In this document: positions 54,264 through 64,000 of the stretch, piece after piece | Numbering within the stretch: position 1 is the first letter of the stretch | How the letters are laid out: every line of letters starts with the position of its first letter | Assembly: GCA_949825045.1 (NCBI GenBank) | Contig: OX463814.1 | Coordinates: forward strand, 31,018,383 to 31,082,382 | Direction: 5' to 3' | Length of the DNA: 64,000 nt | Source: Argyresthia goedartella | Lineage: Eukaryota; Arthropoda; Insecta; Lepidoptera; Argyresthiidae | Notes under the pieces: model-generated | Databases searched by the model: none | Told to the model about the DNA's origin: nothing | The model's input: only the letters and a program-made list of their open reading frames with translations | Translations under genes and position numbers: made by a program

Positions 54264-54293
54264 ATTAATTTATTTTGTTATTATTTATTTATT

Positions 54294-54368
54294 GCAATAA
54301 ACTACATGTTTGATGGATGTGTTACATTAACATCACGTAAGTACCGTGTAATTTTACCAATAGCGTGT
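54294..54368 (+). repeat. Dispersed repeat, copy 2
   Basis: Same orientation as 2889-2964; see there. Lies just outside the outer inverted repeat. Confidence 0.6.
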
Positions 54369-54396
54369 GATTTCGCCAAGTGCTCTGGTTAATTGG

Positions 54397-54909
54397 TGTT
54401 GCATGCATAAATCGACCGGGACCGATAATAAAAGGAATTAATATTGAAAAACAGGGAAGGGACTCACGAGGTTTTAGGTTTCAGCAGCTCTCGTCTCGAA
54501 AATGGTCTAGAAGGTTCAAATTATAGCAGTTCACAGAGTTATTCACAAAGACAGACTTTCACCACAATGTTCTTCGTTATTCGATATTTAGATCGATAAA
54601 AATTTTGAAAAATGGATCAGCACACGCGAGCGTCACCAATCATAGTAAATTATATACTCTTCTTCACCAATTTTTCTCCTTCAATATTTGTCCTTAATGT
54701 GTCCGTAGCTATCTTCCTTTTTCTTTTCGGGGTTCTCTCATGTCACCAAGAAAGGCGCGACGCGAGGTTGGTTTTGTAAGGAAGCTGTATAGGAAGGGAT
54801 AGGACAAGGTTAGAGGATTGGGAACATATTAACACTCAAATTACCTTTCCCGTGCAATCACACATACAAAGCAATAACCAGAGACCTTATCACTAATTTG
54901 GACCTAACA
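54397..54909 (-). repeat. BEL/Pao LTR (3' LTR in element direction)
   Basis: Ends TGTTGCATGC and CCTAACA on the plus strand; on the minus strand it follows AGCTGGGGGGCA, a good polypurine tract, and begins TGTTAGGTCC. About 290 bases upstream in element direction lies the BEL/Pao integrase tail. 513 bases; the partner LTR is not in the window, so the limits rest on TG...CA and the tract only. Confidence 0.65.
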
Positions 54910-55197
54910 TGCCCCCCAGCTTGAGATAACCTAGTTCTGTCGAAAAAGAAGAGAGCAGAAAGAGATTTTACCTAATCATGAGATTACTTTATTGTATCAA
55001 CAAAACAATAATATGTTGACACTATTGTAGAGACACAAATAAATAGACCTAACCTAAGCTACAGTATACAGCCAGGTGACCTAGGATAGTATTTAGAATT
55101 AAACTTATAAGTTTTCTTAAATATAAATAAACTTAAAACATTTTAGTTACTATGAGTTTCGATAGATAGAGTGAGTGGACTGTATTTATTGTTTTTT

Positions 55198-55407
55198 TTA
55201 TTGATTTGGAAGAGGGAATATCTTGACAACTGGTCTTTGATATGTTCCAGATTTAGTACATACATTAACTACTCGAATAATACCGTGTTTTCCAGGAAAT
55301 ACATCTTCGATTATGCTTAGAGGCCAATTTAAAGGAGTGCTGTTGTATGATTTGAGTAGTACGACGGTACCCTCACTAATGGGATTACTATTCTTTGTCC
55401 TTTGCAA
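55198..55407 (-). pseudogene. BEL/Pao integrase C-terminal domain (DUF5641-like)
   Basis: Reads EGTVVLLKSYNSTPLNWPLS, IIEDVFPGKHGIIRVVNV and SGTYQRPVVKIFPLP to the stop at 55198. This is the conserved end of BEL/Pao pol, with PLNWPLG.I..V.PG.DG.IRVV and RPV.....LP. Upstream parts are missing: the frame breaks near 55410, and a BEL/Pao piece in the opposite orientation starts beyond it. Confidence 0.85.
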
Positions 55408-55479
55408 CGACTTTGCAATGTGTATGTCATCAACAATTAGGGTCCTGTATGTAAATATTTTCTATGTTATGATGAATTA

Positions 55480-56225
55480 GCTTAGATTCATTCAGCACCC
55501 TCTCGTTGGCACACTTTTGTTGCCAATAGAATCGCTAAAATTCACGACAACTTTGATCCTGATTATTTCTTACATATACCTGGTAAAGAAAATCCAGCAG
55601 ATTGCTTGTCTCGTGGCTTGTCCCCGTCTCAGCTGATGGAACACCCATTGTGGTAACATGGACTATTGTTCGCTCACTTACCAACTGATCAATGGCCGGT
55701 TCAATCCTACCATCCGAGTACGGCTTGTGCTACTCCGGAGATGAAGCCAGTTGTCATGGTCAACACGGATGTGCCAGGTATGCCATTGTTTTATTATCTG
55801 GCCCTTGACATGTCGTCATGGTCTAAATTAATAAAAACTGTAATTTACGTACTGAGATTCGCAAAGAAATTACCACGTCAATTTGAAATATCTCACATCG
55901 AAACTGCTGAACCTGCCGTTATCAAAAATTTTCAAATTGTCCCCTTTGATTTAGAATTCAAAAATGTTTAATCGTGCAAAGGGCTCTGCTGCTTTACAAA
56001 AGTTAATAGCATTTGAGCTCGTTGGAATTTTGTGTATAGGTAGAATTACGACAGTCAGTACCCCGTACTCTTTCCGAGACATGATCACATCGTTGATTTA
56101 AGAATCGATCATTATCATCATTTTTTCTTACATACAGGACCCCAATCGTTGATGCCCTTGTTGAGAAAGAAGTACTGGATTTTATCTGCCCGCAACATAG
56201 TTCGTCGTCATGCGTCACATTGGCA
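55480..56225 (+). pseudogene. BEL/Pao pol: RNase H end to integrase zinc domain
   Basis: Plus strand: RWHTFVANRIAKIH, PGKENPADCLSRGLSPSQLM, EHPLW, a stop, LPTDQWPVQSYHP, a decayed linker to 55971, then in shifted frames a DHYHHFFLHTGPQSLMPLLR and KKYWILSARNIVRRHASHW. The last two are the H-H part of the BEL/Pao integrase zinc domain. Four or more lesions. The Gypsy element starting at 56278 truncates it, 50 bases after the last recognisable residue. Confidence 0.8.
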
Positions 56226-56277
56226 GTGACGTAGTCACAATACCTTCTTGCTGAGCTGAGGGATTACGATAAACTAC

Positions 56278-56687
56278 TGTAACGGCACCAGGCTAAGGTC
56301 TGAGCCGCCGCTAACAGTAGCTATGATCGTCTATTCTTTCTATCCCAAAATGAGAGGACCCGATTCAGCTGTAAGATTTGTAAGTAAGAATGATAAGTCT
56401 GAATTTCTCGTTCGTTGAGAAATTCGTCAGGCGTACAATAGTCGAACGAAGATTGGTTCAGGAATTTACAGTTTCAAGTTAGACAGAGAAAGCATATATG
56501 TCCGCGAGCCGGTAATTCGCATCAGTCAGCGGTGTATTGCGCCAAAACGATCGTTGTTATATTTTATGTGATGGCACCATCTGGTTTTTGTATATATGAG
56601 CGCCTTGGAACATCTTTTGTTTTAGTTTTAGTTTTAGTTTTAGTGATCGATCACAGTTATAGTATAGATATCCGTCGTAGTTTTACG
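56278..56687 (-). repeat. 3' LTR, part confirmed by the other copy
   Basis: This is only the part that can be compared with 63591-64000. The true LTR goes further right. Candidates for its outer end are the TGTGACAG at 57784 (minus strand), with a purine run GGGGGAAGGGAGAG some 20-30 bases before it, or TGTATATATATAG at 58751 after an A-rich run. Both copies contain (TTTTAG)4 and TATATATGAG. Confidence 0.8.
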
Positions 56688-58879
56688 ACGTGAGTACTCA
56701 ATGATATTTCATGTGCTCGCTAGTAGCGGCTTGTGGTGGTTCCAATTATATATTTGATTCACGGCAATAACGATCCGAAAAGACCGGTTTACACAATTGC
56801 GATTTGAGTTCCGAAATGGGTTCTGAACTAGCGGTTACCTCAAAAGGTCCGTAACGTTTTGAAACCTTCAACTCTGCGCAATTTGAGCTGGATGTTATCG
56901 AAACGCAAGCATTATTGTTTTAGGATATCTAACCCACACCATAGCGAAGTGCATAATTCGATAAATACCGAACTATGAATTCCACTAGCCGCAGCACGTC
57001 CTGGGCTGAGCCAAATCATATATACTGACTCAACTTACACATTAGATATCCAGCGAAATTTACATTTAATTTAAAAATGCAACTTGAATCCAATCTGACC
57101 CAAGGCAATGCAAAACACCTACCCGGACCTAAACAATGAACTTTAGACTGTAAATTGATCTCTTCGCGCGTCCCCGATAACACACAAATGTCAAAATATC
57201 AACAGGATATGTTATCTGTGCTGACACCGGTTTAACTTGGTTCTGAATTTGTTATTTCCATCCGCGGAACCTCATCGATCAAACAGTCTCCCTATGCCCT
57301 GACAACCTAGGTTTAGCCGCAACTAAACTCCTGTCTAGCCTAGTCTAAAACCTAGTGTTATACCACGTCCATTATCGACACCACTCGAAAATGGTTGAGT
57401 TTGATTTGAATGTGCTTGAATGTTTAACGACTGTGTGTGTGGGAATTTCAAAGCTCGCTACTCGAAAGGAAATGAGGAGAGGATTAGCCCGCGAATATCC
57501 TAAGAGCCAATCCAGGAACCCTATGGTGAAGGAAAAAGGAATTTAGGGTCGCTCCAAGCCCAGACTCAGACTCAGATAAATTGACTTAAAAGTTCTTTCC
57601 TAACGACCCAAGGATAGTTTTGGAATTAGGGGTAGGTTGATATAAAGGTAGGAACCGAGGTATATCTCGGCGCTTCAGACACTCACGAAAACCCACTGAA
57701 ACTTCGCAATCACAAATTCGTATAGTTCTGACGCGTAACACGGCAGACAAAAACTGTTTAGAACTCGTGAAGAAGACTGTCACAGTGGCTAGACGCAGAG
57801 ACTGAATGCTCTCCCTTCCCCCACAATTGTATTTATACGCCCCACATGCGTCCTTTGCGAAAACGCTCTGCCCAAGCGAAGCTTCTTATCACCAACTACA
57901 CAGGGTCTAATTTCAACCATGCCATGCAGATCCGCCGTTCTACAAATTGTGTGTACGCATATTCACTATGATCAACCGTAGGTGATCACTCAAATCATTT
58001 GGTACTGCCGATACACAGAATCTGTTGATCGCTGACCAATAAAAGCTTGTTGCGATTAATTAAGCATTACCCGACCACTAGCTGCGCGTAGCAAAAGACC
58101 ACTAGAATGATATTCAATCCAGAGGTGTCAGACCCTCCATATCATACCTCAATCGCAATTGTATATTTGCAATCAACATAATAGCTTTCTCCGTTCCATA
58201 ATAACCTTTCATTATTTAGTTATTCATAATTTTATTCAACGCGCAGCCAAATCGGCTCTGATTTCCACACATCTCGCAGGAATGCGACAAAAAAACTTGA
58301 CCTGAACTGAAATTCCACGAATGAACCCACGCGTCTTTTTTTTGCAAACTTTTCCAGTAAGCTACACAAAACCCTCAAACGTTATCTGAACCGATTCTCG
58401 TATTCAAAACAGCGCGGCGTTGGGCTAGCCCTCTATCACGCAGAATGAAGTATCTAATGTACCGACTCTCGTGTACCATTACAGCCCCCTCCCAGACCTT
58501 GAGACACTGTTTATCTCAGTTAACATGGCGCAAGGATCTCATTACCACTATGCTACCCGTACTTTGTACATATCTACTCTATATGTTCGGACATCTCAAA
58601 TCATGTACACCGACCGATGAATCTGTCAATTATGTATATAATATTTACACAACTCGATTGAGTTCTCTCCTGTCTTATCTTATTTATCTATCTTACTATA
58701 CAACCTCGCTTACCCGCAATTTATCCTAATTCGTATTACTATATATATACAAATTGTTTTTTTTTTTTGTTTTTTTTTTTTTGTTTTGTGTTTCCAAACC
58801 ATGCAAGATCCTTAAATCTACAAAGTAGTTACTCAAATTCACAGCTTACAGCTTAATTATATAACCTTTATACACTATC
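56688..58879. other. Rest of 3' LTR and 3' untranslated part
   Basis: No coding sequence that I can support. Contains T-rich runs at 58757-58790 just after the pol stop codon. Confidence 0.45.
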
Positions 58880-61800
58880 TTATTTATCTACGCCCTTATT
58901 CGTCCTCACATAATACCTGGCTATATTTATAGTATTGAAGTTACCCAATATCTCATTTGAACCCGGATCTACTAACGTATAACAGTTAGGATATACCACT
59001 GCCGAAATAACATAAGGCCCTTTATACAACAACGAAAATTTCCGCATGATTTTATGTTCTTTATTTGAACGCACAAAAGTTTTAAGTTTCACATAATCAC
59101 CTATACAATAGACCTCTAACTTACGCCGTTTGTCCGCCTGTCGCTTACGTCGTTCACTAGAACTTTTAGAGTTTTCTATCGCTACATTCCGCACCCGTTC
59201 CGAATTTCGCACACTATGGCCTAATAACCATTCATCGCCTAATTCCTTGTCAATAGTTAACGGTTCCCGCCTACCAAACGCTAACTCATTAGGCGCAAAG
59301 CCTGTGCTTGTGTGTTCGATATTATTATAGCAATCCTGAATGTCCGGTAACACGTCTACCCAACTACGATTACTTCCGCCGCAATAAGTTCTAATCAGCC
59401 GACCTAGCTCGCGATTCACTCTTTCTACGCTATTAGAATTTGGACAATACACCGACGTATGAGTGACCCGAATACCCAGCTGTTTGAGCCCAAATTCCCA
59501 AACTTTCGATATGAACTGTGGTCCTGAGTCCGTAATTATAGTTTCGATAGGTATCTCCCTATGAAATCTCTTTGTACAAGCGAGCACGCTCCTACCTGTC
59601 GCTTTTCGCATTGGATATAATTTTATTACTTTACTGTACACGTCTTGAATCACATATATATATTGATATCCGAATTTACCTACGGGCAATGGCCCATAAA
59701 GGTCCGAGAAAACTTTCTCACCCAACTTTTCCGCCAACACCGGTGTACAAGGACCAACGGTATTGTTAGTACTTGGTTTGACCTTTTGACATATGTCACA
59801 ACTTCTTATCACCGCGCTAATCACCCTACTCATATGAAGAAAATAATATCTGTCCTTCATCAGTGCTAATATTTTATATCTGCCGTAGTGACCTATTTCT
59901 TCATGTATGTGTAAAATAAGTTCCTCCTGTAGTGATTTCGGAATTACTAGCAACTGTACGTTCCGCTTCGGCACGTGAAAATATAACGTATCACCTACTA
60001 GCTTATAATTTTCAAAACCTCTTGTCCCCGTATCTACTACATTACGTCTGATACAACCGCTAATTCGATTTAACCGCTCATCTTCGCTTTGTAATCTCGC
60101 AATGTCCCGTAAACTCGAAATAACACTTGCGGTATTCGATGCCTGAAACCAGAATATCCCCGGCTGAACATTTATACTGTCAATCATACCTCCAGGTCCC
60201 GCTATCTGCCTGCTTAGCGTGTCGGCAATTTGATTATCAGTCCCTCGCACACATTCTATGTCGTAATCGAATTGCTCTAAAAACATAATCCACCTCGTTA
60301 CGCGTGCACCCAATAAAGTCCACGACTTAATGAACGTCAAACTTTTATGATCAGTTCTAATAATAACTTTTTCTCCCCGCAAGTATATCTCAAATCGCTT
60401 TAAAGTGTATATAACTGCATACATTTCCTGTTCACTGGTAGCCCATCTCGTCTGAGCACCCTTGAATGCCTGCGAACAGAACCCTATTATTAGTTCCTGG
60501 CCCGATTCATCTAATTGATAAACATAGCCCCCAATTCCTATAGCGCTGGCGTCACATTGAACATAATATGTTTTTCCCGCCAATGGCTGACTCAAAATTA
60601 TACTTTCTGAGAATTGATTTTTTATCTCGTCAAAAGCACTTTGCATCTGCGCACTCCAGATGAACTTGACTCCAGACCGTAATAAATTGTACAAGGGCCG
60701 TGTCAACGTTCCAAAATTTTTTATAAACCTCCTAAAGTAATTTATGAACCCCAAAAACGCCCTCAATTGCCTGACAGTTCTGGGTGACGGATATAATTTA
60801 AGTGTTTCAATTTTGTCCGGGTCCATCTGCAAACCTTGTGTAGACAAAATATGCCCCAATAACTTGACCTTTTTTTGTGCGAACTCGCATTTTTTTAGTT
60901 TGCATGTGAAGCCCGCGTCTTTCAATTTACTCAGAACCGTGTCCACTTGAGACATATGCTGTTCGAAGTCACCCTCAGTTAAAATTGCCAAATCGTCAAC
61001 AAAATTTAAACAATATGACCTAACCTCTGGCCCTAGAATTAAGTCCATCGCCCTCGAAAATGAACCCACACTGGTTTTCAACCCCTGAGGTAAAACGTTG
61101 TAAACATAACTTCTGCCTTGATATACAAAACCCGTGTATCGTTTAGATTCGTCTGATAATGGTATAGAAAAATACGCATCTTTGATATCAATAACTCCTA
61201 TGTAATTTATCCGGCGCCCGGATTGCAATATCTCACTCATTAAAGGTGTGGTTTCAACCTCCCCGACCATTCCAGTGTTTAATTGTCGTGCATCTAGAAG
61301 AATACGGACCTCTCCTGATTTCTTTAATGTACAAGTCAATGGACTGCTGAAATCCGTAGATTGCCTGCTAATAATACCTATCAATTCCATCTCTTCCAAA
61401 CGTTTTGTTACTTTATCGCGATATGCGAACGGTATGGGATAGCTTCGTTTTACGAAAGGCGTTTCATCTCTCATTTTTATCTCATGTATATATTTATTTG
61501 TCCGACCTATCCTATCGCTAAACAACTCTGCATGTTTATTTAACACCGGCAATAACCTTGTTTTGTGTTCAACAGGTATTGATGAATTATTCACATATTC
61601 CTCTATCACATTTCTACTGGTATCTTGGTTCTGTACTTCCATTGTACAGCAGCAAAAATCCTGATTAGGGCCAGTACCTAATGGTATTTCACACATCCGC
61701 CCGGCACTTCGTATAATTAGCCTCTTATTACCCTCACACATTAAACTCGCTCGCGTCTGTTGTATAAAATCAAACCCCAAAATTAAATCTTTAGGCACCC

Positions 61801-62341
61801 TTGTTAATACTAGCATTGGAGTATCGATAACGCATTCACCTATTGTTAATGGTAACGTTACTAATTTATCAACCTTTTCCTTACTGACTCCAAACGCACC
61901 TGTGATTCTCAAACTTGGAATCGGTATTTCCGTCGGTTTTCCCAATTGACTGCATACTTCTTCGTACACTCTCCGACTTATTACACTGATTTCGCTCCCC
62001 GAATCAATCAAACTCCTTACAACAATATTCCCAATACGCACATCTATCTCAGGTAATGTCAAAGTACTACATAACTCGCGCCCACACTCAGTCGAATCGT
62101 CGTCTCTTAATATCGTATGTAAACGTCTGTCATTTCGATCTCTACAATTCGATCTAGATTTTTCCTCTAAACACACGGCATATCCGTGCGCTTTATGCGC
62201 TAATAATTGAATAAATTCATTCACACCCACGTTCGAATCCAAATTACACAAATCATACAGTCTATGCTTTTTCCCAATTCGATCGGCTGTCCACCCGAAC
62301 CGTAATAAATATCTGAGCGCGAACGACCCGCGCGAGTCCAC
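58880..62341 (-). CDS. Gypsy pol polyprotein (protease, RT, RNase H, integrase), intact
   Basis: 1153 residues without a stop, counted from the frameshift region. Protease LIDSGSEIS (113-115 is DSG) and DLILGFDFI (185-193). RT: TPLMSEILQS, GVIDIKDAYFSI (385, 388), LPQGLKTSVGSF and the box NFVDD (447-450). RNase H: YVQCDASAIGIGG (595), TSEQEMYAV, RTDHKSL, DNQIADTLSR. Integrase: zinc domain H810/H817 and C847/C850 (SCDICQKVK), core FSDLYGPL (D879), ITDSGPQFIS (D937), NSVERVNREL (E972). A C-terminal domain follows with LLYKGPYVISAVVYPNCYTL. All catalytic residues are in place. The frame has no ATG at its start; it is expressed by -1 frameshifting from gag. No envelope gene follows. The FVDD box and the gag without knuckles set it apart from the other Gypsy elements in this window. 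Confidence 0.95.
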   Translation of the reverse strand: MDSRGSFALRYLLRFGWTADRIGKKHRLYDLCNLDSNVGVNEFIQLLAHKAHGYAVCLEEKSRSNCRDRNDRRLHTILRDDDSTECGRELCSTLTLPEIDVRIGNIVVRSLIDSGSEISVISRRVYEEVCSQLGKPTEIPIPSLRITGAFGVSKEKVDKLVTLPLTIGECVIDTPMLVLTRVPKDLILGFDFIQQTRASLMCEGNKRLIIRSAGRMCEIPLGTGPNQDFCCCTMEVQNQDTSRNVIEEYVNNSSIPVEHKTRLLPVLNKHAELFSDRIGRTNKYIHEIKMRDETPFVKRSYPIPFAYRDKVTKRLEEMELIGIISRQSTDFSSPLTCTLKKSGEVRILLDARQLNTGMVGEVETTPLMSEILQSGRRINYIGVIDIKDAYFSIPLSDESKRYTGFVYQGRSYVYNVLPQGLKTSVGSFSRAMDLILGPEVRSYCLNFVDDLAILTEGDFEQHMSQVDTVLSKLKDAGFTCKLKKCEFAQKKVKLLGHILSTQGLQMDPDKIETLKLYPSPRTVRQLRAFLGFINYFRRFIKNFGTLTRPLYNLLRSGVKFIWSAQMQSAFDEIKNQFSESIILSQPLAGKTYYVQCDASAIGIGGYVYQLDESGQELIIGFCSQAFKGAQTRWATSEQEMYAVIYTLKRFEIYLRGEKVIIRTDHKSLTFIKSWTLLGARVTRWIMFLEQFDYDIECVRGTDNQIADTLSRQIAGPGGMIDSINVQPGIFWFQASNTASVISSLRDIARLQSEDERLNRISGCIRRNVVDTGTRGFENYKLVGDTLYFHVPKRNVQLLVIPKSLQEELILHIHEEIGHYGRYKILALMKDRYYFLHMSRVISAVIRSCDICQKVKPSTNNTVGPCTPVLAEKLGEKVFSDLYGPLPVGKFGYQYIYVIQDVYSKVIKLYPMRKATGRSVLACTKRFHREIPIETIITDSGPQFISKVWEFGLKQLGIRVTHTSVYCPNSNSVERVNRELGRLIRTYCGGSNRSWVDVLPDIQDCYNNIEHTSTGFAPNELAFGRREPLTIDKELGDEWLLGHSVRNSERVRNVAIENSKSSSERRKRQADKRRKLEVYCIGDYVKLKTFVRSNKEHKIMRKFSLLYKGPYVISAVVYPNCYTLVDPGSNEILGNFNTINIARYYVRTNKGVDK

Positions 62342-63396
62342 TAGTTTTTTGAATTCTGACTTATCGCATTATTCCTGTCACTTGAACTTTGCCCTGCCTC
62401 TGTATCTCCTGAACCCCCCTGAAACCCTATTGCCTTGAAGCTAGGCTGAGGCTGTCTGCTTCTACCGCGAAAATAACCGCGACCACGCGTCCCAAATTCG
62501 TTTCGCCCCTTCGTTCCCGCGTTATAATTATTCCTACGACTCACCGCGTTATAACGTATCGTATTTACCCGCATAGCTCGATATTGCCCCCGCATGTAGC
62601 TATCCCGCCTCACGTTATTCGTATTCATAGGTTCCGAACCATGTATCGCACTTAATCCTCCATCGACATTCCGTTCTAAATGCCGAAGGAATTCGACCGC
62701 ATCCCGTATGGTCATAGTCTCCTTTCTAGCAAAAAACGCTACTTGAATATCACGCGGCAACTGTCTGAAAATCGTGTTGATTTTCTCCGTATCAGTAAAC
62801 GGTATCGTAAGCTCATATATGCTATTCAATTGAGAGGCAAAGAACTCTTCCATACTTTGTCCTTTCTTAGAATCAAACTTCACAGTTAGGAATCTTTGCT
62901 TAATTAATTCCTGTTCATTATCACCCCAGAATACCTCTCTGAAATCTTTTTCAAAATCCGAATAGGTTCGCCATGAGTCTCTGTATATGCTCATTCGAAC
63001 TTTCGCAATTCCTACCAAACTATCCGTTGCCCATATCAAAGCCCTAGAACTATCTTCCGAGACTTTAATATAAGCTTTTAAATCTCTTAAGAAAATCATC
63101 GGATTTTCCGAACTTCGCCCATCGAATGTCGGCAACTTCTGTGTCATTTTCACAATGCACGATTGACGTTTTTCTACCGATTGTTCAAACGTCTCTAGTT
63201 CCTGTCTGTCAGTCTGTCTGTCCGAAGTCCTACTAGCATTGCTCGCGCTGGAACCCCTTTCTAAACTGTCTAATCTATTCACTATTTCAGATAACAATTG
63301 CGTCACCTGCCCTGACGCCATTTCACTTGTGTGTGAAAGTGAATTTTGTGCTACCCGACTATCGTTTTTTCTACGCCGGCCGGCCATCCTGAACAC
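62341..63396 (-). CDS. Gypsy gag, intact
   Basis: 351 residues from ATG 63396 (MFRMAGRRRKND; a second ATG is three codons on) to TAG 62341. An N-terminal coiled-coil-like part (VTQLLSEIVNRLDSLERG), a core (KLPTFDGRSSENPMIFLRDL, FEKDFREVFWGDNEQELIKQ, FRQLPRDIQVAF) with the gag capsid pattern, and an Arg/Gly/Asn-rich tail (RGQYRAMRVN, GTRGRGYFRGRSRQPQPS). No CCHC knuckle, so RNA binding probably rests on the RG-rich tail. Gag forms the particle in which reverse transcription occurs. It ends directly after the slippery site and overlaps pol. Confidence 0.92.
   Translation of the reverse strand: MFRMAGRRRKNDSRVAQNSLSHTSEMASGQVTQLLSEIVNRLDSLERGSSASNASRTSDRQTDRQELETFEQSVEKRQSCIVKMTQKLPTFDGRSSENPMIFLRDLKAYIKVSEDSSRALIWATDSLVGIAKVRMSIYRDSWRTYSDFEKDFREVFWGDNEQELIKQRFLTVKFDSKKGQSMEEFFASQLNSIYELTIPFTDTEKINTIFRQLPRDIQVAFFARKETMTIRDAVEFLRHLERNVDGGLSAIHGSEPMNTNNVRRDSYMRGQYRAMRVNTIRYNAVSRRNNYNAGTKGRNEFGTRGRGYFRGRSRQPQPSFKAIGFQGGSGDTEAGQSSSDRNNAISQNSKN
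62344..62350 (-). promoter_or_regulatory. -1 ribosomal frameshift slippery site A AAA AAC
   Basis: Gag codons TCA AAA AAC TAG: the heptamer A AAA AAC sits in the right phase directly before the gag stop. A -1 slip moves ribosomes to AAA AAA CTA GTG GAC, the open pol frame. This sets the gag to gag-pol ratio. A downstream stimulatory fold was not looked for in detail. Confidence 0.9.
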
Positions 63397-63570
63397 TAAA
63401 CCGTCGTAGCTCGTCTGAAAACAATGCCCCTTTTTTGCTTATTTCTTATTTACAAACTGAACTGTTTAAAATCGTTTCTACGTTGTGTTATTTTTAAAGT
63501 AACGCGTTAGACCTTGATTCTTTTAGAATATCTAGGAATATCTAGGTATCAGACTATCTAGGATATCCTT
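63397..63570 (-). other. Leader between primer site and gag
   Basis: About 170 bases, non-coding, with a TATCTAGG-A-TATCTAGG near-repeat at 63527-63562. Confidence 0.4.
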
Positions 63571-63590
63571 CCGTCACGGCACCAAAAATC
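63571..63590 (-). other. Primer-binding site
   Basis: After the LTR end (GCTACA) the minus strand reads GATTTTTGGTGCCGTGACGG. TGGTGCCGTGACGG, six bases in, is the likely tRNA-complementary part. The tRNA was not identified. Confidence 0.6.
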
Positions 63591-64000
63591 TGTAGCGGCC
63601 CCAAGCCAAGGTCTGAGCCGCCGCTAACAGTAGCTATGATCGTCTATTCTTTCTATCCCAAAATGAGAGGACCCGATTCAGCTGTAAGATTTGAAAGTAA
63701 TAATGATAAGTCTGAATTTCTCGTTCGTTGAGAAATTCGTCAGGCGTACAATAGTCGAACGAAGATTGGTTCAGGAATTTACAGTTTCAAGTTAGACAGA
63801 GAAAGCATATATGTCCGCGAGCCGGTAATTCGCATCAGTCAGCGGTGTATTGCGCCAAAACGATCGTTGTTATATTTTATGTGATGGCACCATCTGGTTT
63901 TTGTATATATGAGCGCCTTGGAACATCTTTTGTTTTAGTTTTAGTTTTAGTTTTAGTGATCGATCACAGTTATAGTATAGATATCCGTCGTAGTTTTACG
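63591..64000 (-). repeat. 5' LTR, incomplete at window end
   Basis: Copy of 56278-56687; continues beyond the window. Confidence 0.9.

Larger units (their letters stand above)
56278..64000 (-). mobile_element. Ty3/Gypsy LTR retrotransposon with intact gag and pol (5' LTR cut by window end)
   Basis: Direct repeats start at 56278 (TGTAACGGCACC) and 63591 (TGTAGCGGCCCC) and stay alike for the 410 bases available, with about six differences. Between them on the minus strand lie a primer site, gag (63396-62341), and a pol frame (to 58880) with no stop. The element probably inserted in the BEL/Pao fragment to its left. Its promoter lies in the cut LTR. Confidence 0.9.

Noticed and set aside
57355..57546. 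63-codon ORF in the 56-58 kb region
   Set aside because: Within the 3' LTR or UTR of the Gypsy element; no motif.

Overview
The window is a stretch of animal nuclear DNA, almost certainly insect, built nearly entirely from transposable elements. The signs are the mix of families (Ty3/Gypsy, BEL/Pao, Jockey/CR1-type LINEs, a FLYWCH-type MULE, a Tc1/mariner relative), AT-rich non-coding DNA, and LTR cores with TATA plus TCAGT initiators. I could not fix the order; nothing separates Hemiptera from Lepidoptera with confidence. I see no host gene that I can defend, and no rRNA, tRNA or CRISPR.

Layout. 0-0.85 kb: BEL/Pao pol remnant (+). 3.2-7.7 kb: decayed LINE (-) whose ORF1 has an SGNH-like region and a three-copy IPYLF tail. 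8.15-8.3 kb: truncated LTR-like repeat, second copy at 30.08-30.5 kb. 8.76-12.04 kb: small non-autonomous LTR element with unequal LTRs. 12.5-16.3 kb: two 399-bp inverted repeats enclosing the 5' half of a short-LTR (103 bp) errantivirus-like Gypsy element on the minus strand. The 3' half of apparently the same element is at 17.74-24.63 kb on the plus strand, split by a Jockey-type LINE. 26.85-27.1 kb: 128-bp tandem duplication. 27.95-29.4 kb: LINE RT fragment (+). 29.5-29.85 kb: minisatellites. 30.6-30.84 kb: PIF1/Helitron-type helicase tail. 31.3-38.2 kb: LINE (-) split by another LINE (+). 39.09-48.49 kb: a MULE with 8-bp target duplication, split by a Gypsy element (41.27-48.06 kb) with 376-bp LTRs and 4-bp duplication. 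51.1-54.26 kb: a foldback-type inverted repeat split by an IS630/Tc1/mariner-like element. 54.4-56.2 kb: two BEL/Pao pieces in opposite orientation. 56.28-64 kb: a Ty3/Gypsy element with intact gag and pol joined by a canonical -1 frameshift site; its 5' LTR runs off the window.

The recurring theme is nesting: at least four, probably five, element-into-element insertions, three with target-site or reading-frame evidence. Relative ages can be read from it. The 56-64 kb Gypsy element and the 41-48 kb Gypsy element are the youngest (few LTR differences, none or few lesions); the LINEs, MULE and BEL pieces are old and carry stops and frameshifts. Most useful points: the reconstruction of one LTR element broken by an inversion, with a small membrane-protein ORF between its primer site and gag; the exact 50-bp array of paired mini-hairpins with compensatory base changes in the 41-48 kb element; and the intact 56-64 kb element.
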